Under the pieces are notes generated by a model. The model was not told where the DNA came from. It made no database searches and was given only the letters and a program-made list of their open reading frames with translations. Of a stretch of DNA of 64,000 bases, positions 60,501-64,000 are shown one piece after another; position 1 is the stretch's first letter, and each line of letters opens with the position of its first letter. The stretch is from Cyanophora paradoxa. Lineage: Eukaryota; Glaucocystophyceae; Cyanophorales; Cyanophoraceae. The stretch is from NCBI GenBank assembly GCA_004431415.1, contig QPMI01000040.1:372001-436000 (forward strand). Reading direction: 5' to 3'. The position numbers and the translations under genes are program-made.

Positions 60501-60570
60501 ACGAGAGAAACGACGGCGTCGGGCATTCCTAGCGGAACGATCGTCACGGCGACGGCATGTGCCCGCATCG
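48509..60570 (+). CDS. Giant secreted FN3/Kelch tandem-repeat protein, interrupted at its 3' side
   Basis: Exon 1 (48509-48547, MKRAGSCRKCRSP) splices to exon 2 (48633-48990), giving a signal peptide with core LLRVTLIALLALRA and AAAQ before the cleavage region. Seven units follow. Each has an FN3-like domain (GGVSMTSAAASCGPLAGG; GLQPNTTYVCWANATNGAGT) and then a region with Kelch-like features (GYKLFVAGG, AAVLDIDSNSWTKLSWTLP, CAWDELDTIYCADD, CATFWNNSFWV, SKWYVGW, GACGDLL, GYGFRIGG). Within each unit about seven phase-compatible GT-AG introns keep the frame open; I checked units 4-5 closely. The product is probably an extracellular or surface adhesion protein, possibly ending in a membrane region lost from view. 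In unit 7 the last recognisable exon (ATACARIG) ends at 60570, where AT-rich viral DNA begins just after a GT donor. Confidence 0.8.
54090..59460 (+). repeat. Units 4 to 6 of the tandem gene array, recently duplicated
   Basis: The word GTGACTGGCGTCC marks FN3 starts at 54135, 55920 and 57702, with the next at 59517: spacings 1785, 1782 and 1815. The blocks 54981-55660 and 56761-57440 are almost identical, introns included. Earlier unit starts lie near 48732, 50501 and 52288. Confidence 0.92.
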
Positions 60571-60596
60571 GTTCTAAGTACTATAAAAAAAATGTA

Positions 60597-60940
60597 AATT
60601 GGGCATACTGCCCCACGAAATTATATATGGTAATAAAATCGAATAAACTCTCATTTTTTCATGTTTTCAACAAACATTTCAACAAAACAAACCATTCTCA
60701 GTAACCCAATCACCAATCTCAGTAAATCTCAGTAAGCATCATTTACAAAATTCGATGTTATATCATTGGCATACTGCCCCACGAGATTATATATGGTAAT
60801 AAAATCGAATAAACTTTAAACTTTTCGATATTCCACAAACGTTTCGACAAAAACAAACCATTCACAGTAACCACACAAAACAAAACGTTTAATCTCAGTA
60901 AGCCTCAGTAACAACAATCGATGTTATATCATAATCTCGA
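60597..60940 (+). repeat. Two ~166-bp direct repeats at the left end of the viral element
   Basis: GGCATACTGCCCCACGA followed by ATTATATATGGTAATAAAAT starts at 60602 and again at 60768. Both copies continue with AAACAAACCATT and multiple CTCAGTAA words, with divergence. This non-coding block is likely to be the terminal repeat region of the element; an inverted partner would be expected at the other end. Confidence 0.8.
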
Positions 60941-61067
60941 TTAATTATATTTAATCGAAGTTACATCCTTTTTATCCGCCGTGTCTCCCATCAATTTTAA
61001 ACGTAATCGAATTTTACCCGATCCAAAAAATGACGACTGTTTTTAAATTTACCATATCGATCTGTAA
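60941..61067 (+). promoter_or_regulatory. AT-rich leader upstream of the small viral ORF
   Basis: Non-coding, with ATCGATGTTATATCAT- and TTTAAATTTACC-like words just before the ATG at 61068. It is the only space for that gene's promoter, but I recognise no defined motif. Confidence 0.35.
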
Positions 61068-61361
61068 ATGACAACCATAATACCCGAAGATGTTAAACAA
61101 ATTCTTCAAGATATGCCTTTAATTCCAGATGAGCAACAATTAAGCGAATTGATTGAGAAAACCGCTAATAGCGTTGGTTTAGATGTTAACAAACTTCCAA
61201 GTAAATATAAAACAAATTTTATGAAAGGCTTCGTATCTACCATGGAAACTTTGAACAGACACCAATACTCACAAATATTAGAAAATCGACATGATGTCAA
61301 CCATACACGCTGTAAATTACGTAGGAAATTGATTATGAAAAATGCAATGGACAAAAAATGA
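61068..61361 (+). CDS. Small hypothetical viral protein (97 aa)
   Basis: Starts at the first ATG after the terminal repeats (MTTIIPEDVKQIL) and ends in a Lys-rich tail, with TGA at 61359-61361. It is hydrophilic and mainly helical, with no signal peptide or known motif that I can name. The gene converges on the ATPase gene, with only 21 bases between their stops, a compact arrangement typical of a viral genome. The AT-rich codon use matches the other viral genes and not the host. Confidence 0.7.
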   Translation: MTTIIPEDVKQILQDMPLIPDEQQLSELIEKTANSVGLDVNKLPSKYKTNFMKGFVSTMETLNRHQYSQILENRHDVNHTRCKLRRKLIMKNAMDKK

Positions 61362-61382
61362 GTTTCAAACATTCCTTGTTAT

Positions 61383-62150
61383 CTAAACTGTTATTGTTGT
61401 GGGTTCATTACTTATTCTTACTGATTCTCTCTTTTTTATCGCTCTGCGCTTCACAAACTTCTTAAAGCCCTTTATATCATCATCTGTTAATATTGCCCGG
61501 TCTGTGTATACTTTTATATCATACCCTTGCAATCCAGTTATGACTGTTTGGTAGTTATAACCCCACAGTCTATGCAATTCCTTGTAGGTCTTTTTATCAA
61601 GACCCCCATTATACTCATCATAAGCGCAGTTAAACTCCTTCTCATTCCCGAGAATATTGAAAAATACTACGAACTCAACATTTCGACGAATCGTAGTAGA
61701 AATTGAGCATAAACGTTGAGTATTAATAATTACTGTAATCGAATAATGACGGGCTGTAGTGATCAATTTAGATAACACAGCCGAATTATGCATATCTAAA
61801 TTGGAACCGATCATATCATCAAGTATAATAACAAGATTGTTGCGTTTTTCATTATTTTCGATTCGTTTCTTTTGCATGCTAATGAGTTTCACTACTACAT
61901 TATCGTCCCATTCCTCATAGATATTATCAGGATGCGTTATATCTCTGAATTGACCTGTAAACGCAGTAGAACTAAATACTACAATCTGATCGATCTTATC
62001 CCTCAGTTCATAAAGTAGATATTTGCAGTAGGTTGTCTTACCAGAATTGCTGCGCCCACATAATAAAAACCGAGTGCTTAATTTAACTGTTCTTGCAGGC
62101 TCAAACTCCGGGATGTCATTCAAATCAATATCCATTCCTGTGTTATCCAT
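61383..62150 (-). CDS. A32-like genome-packaging ATPase
   Basis: 255 residues from the ATG at 62150. Walker A is GRSNSGKT (residues about 33-40) and Walker B is LVIILDDMIG (about 106-115), with a following IINTQR segment. These, and the size, match the FtsK/HerA-type packaging ATPases of polintons, polinton-like viruses, virophages and large DNA viruses. Such enzymes pump the DNA into preformed capsids. The gene lies just downstream of the capsid gene on the same strand, 109 bases away, as in many members of this group. No frameshift or stop interrupts it. Confidence 0.93.
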   Translation of the reverse strand: MDNTGMDIDLNDIPEFEPARTVKLSTRFLLCGRSNSGKTTYCKYLLYELRDKIDQIVVFSSTAFTGQFRDITHPDNIYEEWDDNVVVKLISMQKKRIENNEKRNNLVIILDDMIGSNLDMHNSAVLSKLITTARHYSITVIINTQRLCSISTTIRRNVEFVVFFNILGNEKEFNCAYDEYNGGLDKKTYKELHRLWGYNYQTVITGLQGYDIKVYTDRAILTDDDIKGFKKFVKRRAIKKRESVRISNEPTTITV

Positions 62151-62259
62151 TACAGTAATAAGATAAAAAACAAAATAAATTACTCAGCGCATGCAAGGCA
62201 TGCTTGTCATGCCGACCCTACTAATTTTGAGCTTTCTACTATAACGAAAGAAAAGAACT
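62151..62259 (-). other. Spacer between capsid and ATPase genes
   Basis: 109 AT-rich bases holding a GCATGC-centred inverted repeat (GCATGCAAGGCATGC and nearby GCATGCC) that could act as a terminator for the capsid transcript or a promoter element for the ATPase. Neither role is proven. Confidence 0.35.
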
Positions 62260-63486
62260 TTAGAAGTTCGAGACTTTCAGGGTAGAGATGTTGTAGCCAT
62301 TGAGGACCATAACATTGTGTCGTAGGGCATAGATATCAACCTGAACAGGAGCAGCATCAGTGCATCCCGAAACAGTGAGATCCATGTAACTGGAACTGCT
62401 GTTGAAGAAATCCTGGTAACCCATAACACTGTTCCGAAGCGAATCTTTTCCAGATTTGGAAAGAACGATTCCGTAAATATTTCCATTCTCGAATCCATAA
62501 GTAGTATTGCCAACAGTAACACCCTTGTAATGAGAAGGAATGTGATTGATAGCCGAGAGGAAACCGGAAATGGGTTTGTTAGAGATATCAAGGGAGCGAT
62601 TGTTGTGGAAGATCTGGAACTGATCGATCTTAACATCCGAAACATGACCACAGAAATCCGAGTGAGTGTAGGTGTTAAGTTTGTTCACCTCTCGAACTGT
62701 CATGAGAATCGAATGAACCAGACCAGAAACATTAGCGAGTGTCACCTCAACCGATTCACCAGCATCAGCGGTTTTAAGCGCTCGTGTCTTCTTGTGGATG
62801 ACCTCTGTGATCGGAATGCGAATGCCACCTTGTTCATTTGCCATTTTCAAAAGTGTCTCAGCCTCAGCCGAAGCGATGTTTACAAATTGACAGATCAGGG
62901 AGCAATCCGCAAATGTAACAGATCCACCAGCAGGAACTTTGACTATCCCAGCATCACGGAAATCAACCTCAATTGTTGGCATATCCGCCAGTGTGCATAG
63001 TGGGAAGTAAGCATCATCCCAGAAAGCAGCGGGGATTTTAACAATGTATTCCATAGCCTCATCAGTGCTTTCACGATCAAGTTCTTTGAAGTAACCAAGA
63101 GAAGCATACATGCTGCTCATGGTAGCATGATCATTATCAATCAGAGCGTTAACAGTAATCCAGTCACCAGGGATGATATACTTGAAACCACCATGAACAA
63201 AGCGAACCTCATTAATAAAGGAAGAACCACCATTAGGGAGGGTGCAGGCTACACCACCACCAGTGGCAATCTTGAAATAGAGCGAAACACCAGCAAGGAG
63301 TTGCTTACGAGGCAGATCAAAGTAAGCGGTATTCTTAAAGCCAAAAGTATTGCCTCGGGGGCGAACTTGCTCGAGGAATGGTTTGTACTTGGGGTTGGTT
63401 CCGATTTGGAGACCAGGGGATAGATAAATTTGATCGGAACCGGGAGTTACGAGGAGTTCCTTAAGGGTAGTTCCAGTGAGTGCCAT
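62260..63486 (-). CDS. Probable major capsid protein (double-jelly-roll type)
   Basis: 408 residues from the ATG at 63486. The N terminus is followed by NPKYKPFLEQVRPRGNTF and YFDLPRKQLLAGVSLYFKI, then alternating short beta-strand-like segments to the end. There is no signal peptide, membrane span or enzyme motif. Size, beta-rich character, position beside an A32-like ATPase and divergent pairing with a penton-like gene all fit the major capsid protein of polinton-like viruses. The assignment rests on context and overall character, not on a signature motif; a structural search would settle it. The frame is intact. Confidence 0.75.
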   Translation of the reverse strand: MALTGTTLKELLVTPGSDQIYLSPGLQIGTNPKYKPFLEQVRPRGNTFGFKNTAYFDLPRKQLLAGVSLYFKIATGGGVACTLPNGGSSFINEVRFVHGGFKYIIPGDWITVNALIDNDHATMSSMYASLGYFKELDRESTDEAMEYIVKIPAAFWDDAYFPLCTLADMPTIEVDFRDAGIVKVPAGGSVTFADCSLICQFVNIASAEAETLLKMANEQGGIRIPITEVIHKKTRALKTADAGESVEVTLANVSGLVHSILMTVREVNKLNTYTHSDFCGHVSDVKIDQFQIFHNNRSLDISNKPISGFLSAINHIPSHYKGVTVGNTTYGFENGNIYGIVLSKSGKDSLRNSVMGYQDFFNSSSSYMDLTVSGCTDAAPVQVDIYALRHNVMVLNGYNISTLKVSNF

Positions 63487-63538
63487 CTCTTATGTTTAAA
63501 ATACCAAAAGAAATTTTTAAAATGCTTTATTAAACAGA
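63487..63538. promoter_or_regulatory. Shared divergent promoter region of the two capsid genes
   Basis: Only 52 AT-rich bases separate the start codons of the major capsid gene (minus) and the penton-like gene (plus). The segment holds TTTAAAAT and ATTTTTAAAAT words that could serve as TATA-like elements in each direction. Confidence 0.5.
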
Positions 63539-64000
63539 ATGACGCGTCATTACCTTAATATTGATTCCAGGGACCGAGATGATGGAACCCCAACGAACTT
63601 CACTTACAAAATTCCCCATGCAATCCAAAATGTGAGAGCCTGCAGAGTGACTAACTTTGAGATGTTCAATAACATTTACAATCTTAGCGAGAATGGAAGT
63701 TTGATAACAGGAACCTATGATGCTGGAGATGTAATTAAGACCAAGAGTAACACTATTTCGAAAGGGACATATACTTCGGATAGTTTGGTGAATCTTCTAA
63801 ATGCCAAACTAGCTTCACAAGTGTACGGAGCAGCGGGAACTACATATACTCGCCATTTCTACGTTACATATGATCCTGTTACCATGTTTCTACGGTTCAT
63901 GTGCGATGCAACATTTACCCTCACCTTTGGAAGTCGGATCTTAGCGAACTTCCTTGGTTTCCCAGATCGCAGACCTGACAGTTCTGAAAATGGATACGCT
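63539..64000 (+). CDS. Probable minor capsid (penton) protein, 5' part
   Basis: The ATG at 63539 opens a frame that runs past the window end (154 codons seen). The N terminus MTRHYLNIDSRDRDDGTPTN followed by FTYKIPHAIQNVRAC and FEMFNNIYNLSE is the classic start of penton/minor capsid proteins in polinton-like viruses, virophages and giant viruses: a DSRDR motif, then Asn-Phe, then a beta-strand ending in a YN word. The protein probably forms the capsid vertices. It is divergent from the major capsid gene. Confidence 0.78.
   Translation, partial: MTRHYLNIDSRDRDDGTPTNFTYKIPHAIQNVRACRVTNFEMFNNIYNLSENGSLITGTYDAGDVIKTKSNTISKGTYTSDSLVNLLNAKLASQVYGAAGTTYTRHFYVTYDPVTMFLRFMCDATFTLTFGSRILANFLGFPDRRPDSSENGYA

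Larger units (their letters stand above)
60571..64000. mobile_element. Integrated polinton-like virus / virophage-type element, partial
   Basis: Base composition changes sharply from GC-rich to AT-rich at about 60572-60600 and stays AT-rich to the window end. The genes are intronless and compact: a small ORF, a packaging ATPase, a probable double-jelly-roll capsid protein and a probable penton protein. This morphogenesis set is typical of polinton-like viruses, adintoviruses and virophages. The right end, any integrase or polymerase gene and the target duplication lie outside the window. No frame is broken, so it may be a recent or functional provirus. Confidence 0.85.

Noticed and set aside
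62277-63000. Overlapping frames on both strands across the capsid gene
   Set aside because: They are short shadows of the 408-codon frame, which has an ATG start, consistent composition and viral context.

Overview
The window looks like a GC-rich nuclear genome segment from a unicellular alga or related protist. The host genes are split by short spliceosomal introns, and they encode eukaryote-style signalling and membrane proteins: a hybrid histidine kinase fused to a protein kinase, a class I cyclic-nucleotide phosphodiesterase and large extracellular-repeat proteins. A Ty3/gypsy retrotransposon is present, and an AT-rich insert at the right end carries capsid genes of the polinton-like virus / virophage type. 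Haptophytes and pelagophytes fit GC content and mobile elements of this kind, but nothing here fixes the lineage.

Layout. 1-4447 (+): the 3' part of a polytopic membrane protein gene, modelled through about 15 exons. 4448-8252: no gene I can support; a G31 run and short repeats. 8253-18494 (-): one large gene for a hybrid histidine kinase ordered protein kinase, AAA-type ATPase, helical repeats, GAF, HisKA, HATPase, degenerate receiver, receiver. 18495-28168: repeat-rich intergenic DNA with an extremely GC-rich block, two kinds of small inverted-repeat element, a perfect 197-bp duplication, a 148-bp satellite and a 131-bp minisatellite. 28169-33334 (+): a membrane-anchored cyclic-nucleotide phosphodiesterase gene. 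33816-42663 (-): an intact-looking Ty3/gypsy element with identical 256-bp LTRs and a GAACT target duplication. 42669-48508: mostly non-coding, with doubtful exons near 43 kb, a pyrimidine-rich stretch and a 232-bp MITE. 48509-60570 (+): a secreted protein gene built of seven tandem ~1.8-kb units, each coding one FN3-like domain plus a Kelch-like propeller region. 60571-64000: an AT-rich viral element that breaks into the seventh unit and runs off the window.

How the parts relate. The kinase and the phosphodiesterase are both signal-transduction proteins, but nothing shows that they share a pathway. Five introns in these two genes must be GC-AG: splicing at GC donors is what restores the conserved HRD, SHEIRTPMNGI, phosphoacceptor, SKP and TDMARH motifs. 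The viral element holds a packaging ATPase, a probable double-jelly-roll major capsid protein and the start of a probable penton/minor capsid protein, all with open frames. It is the most interesting object here: an apparently intact endogenous polinton-like virus lodged in a host repeat-protein gene.
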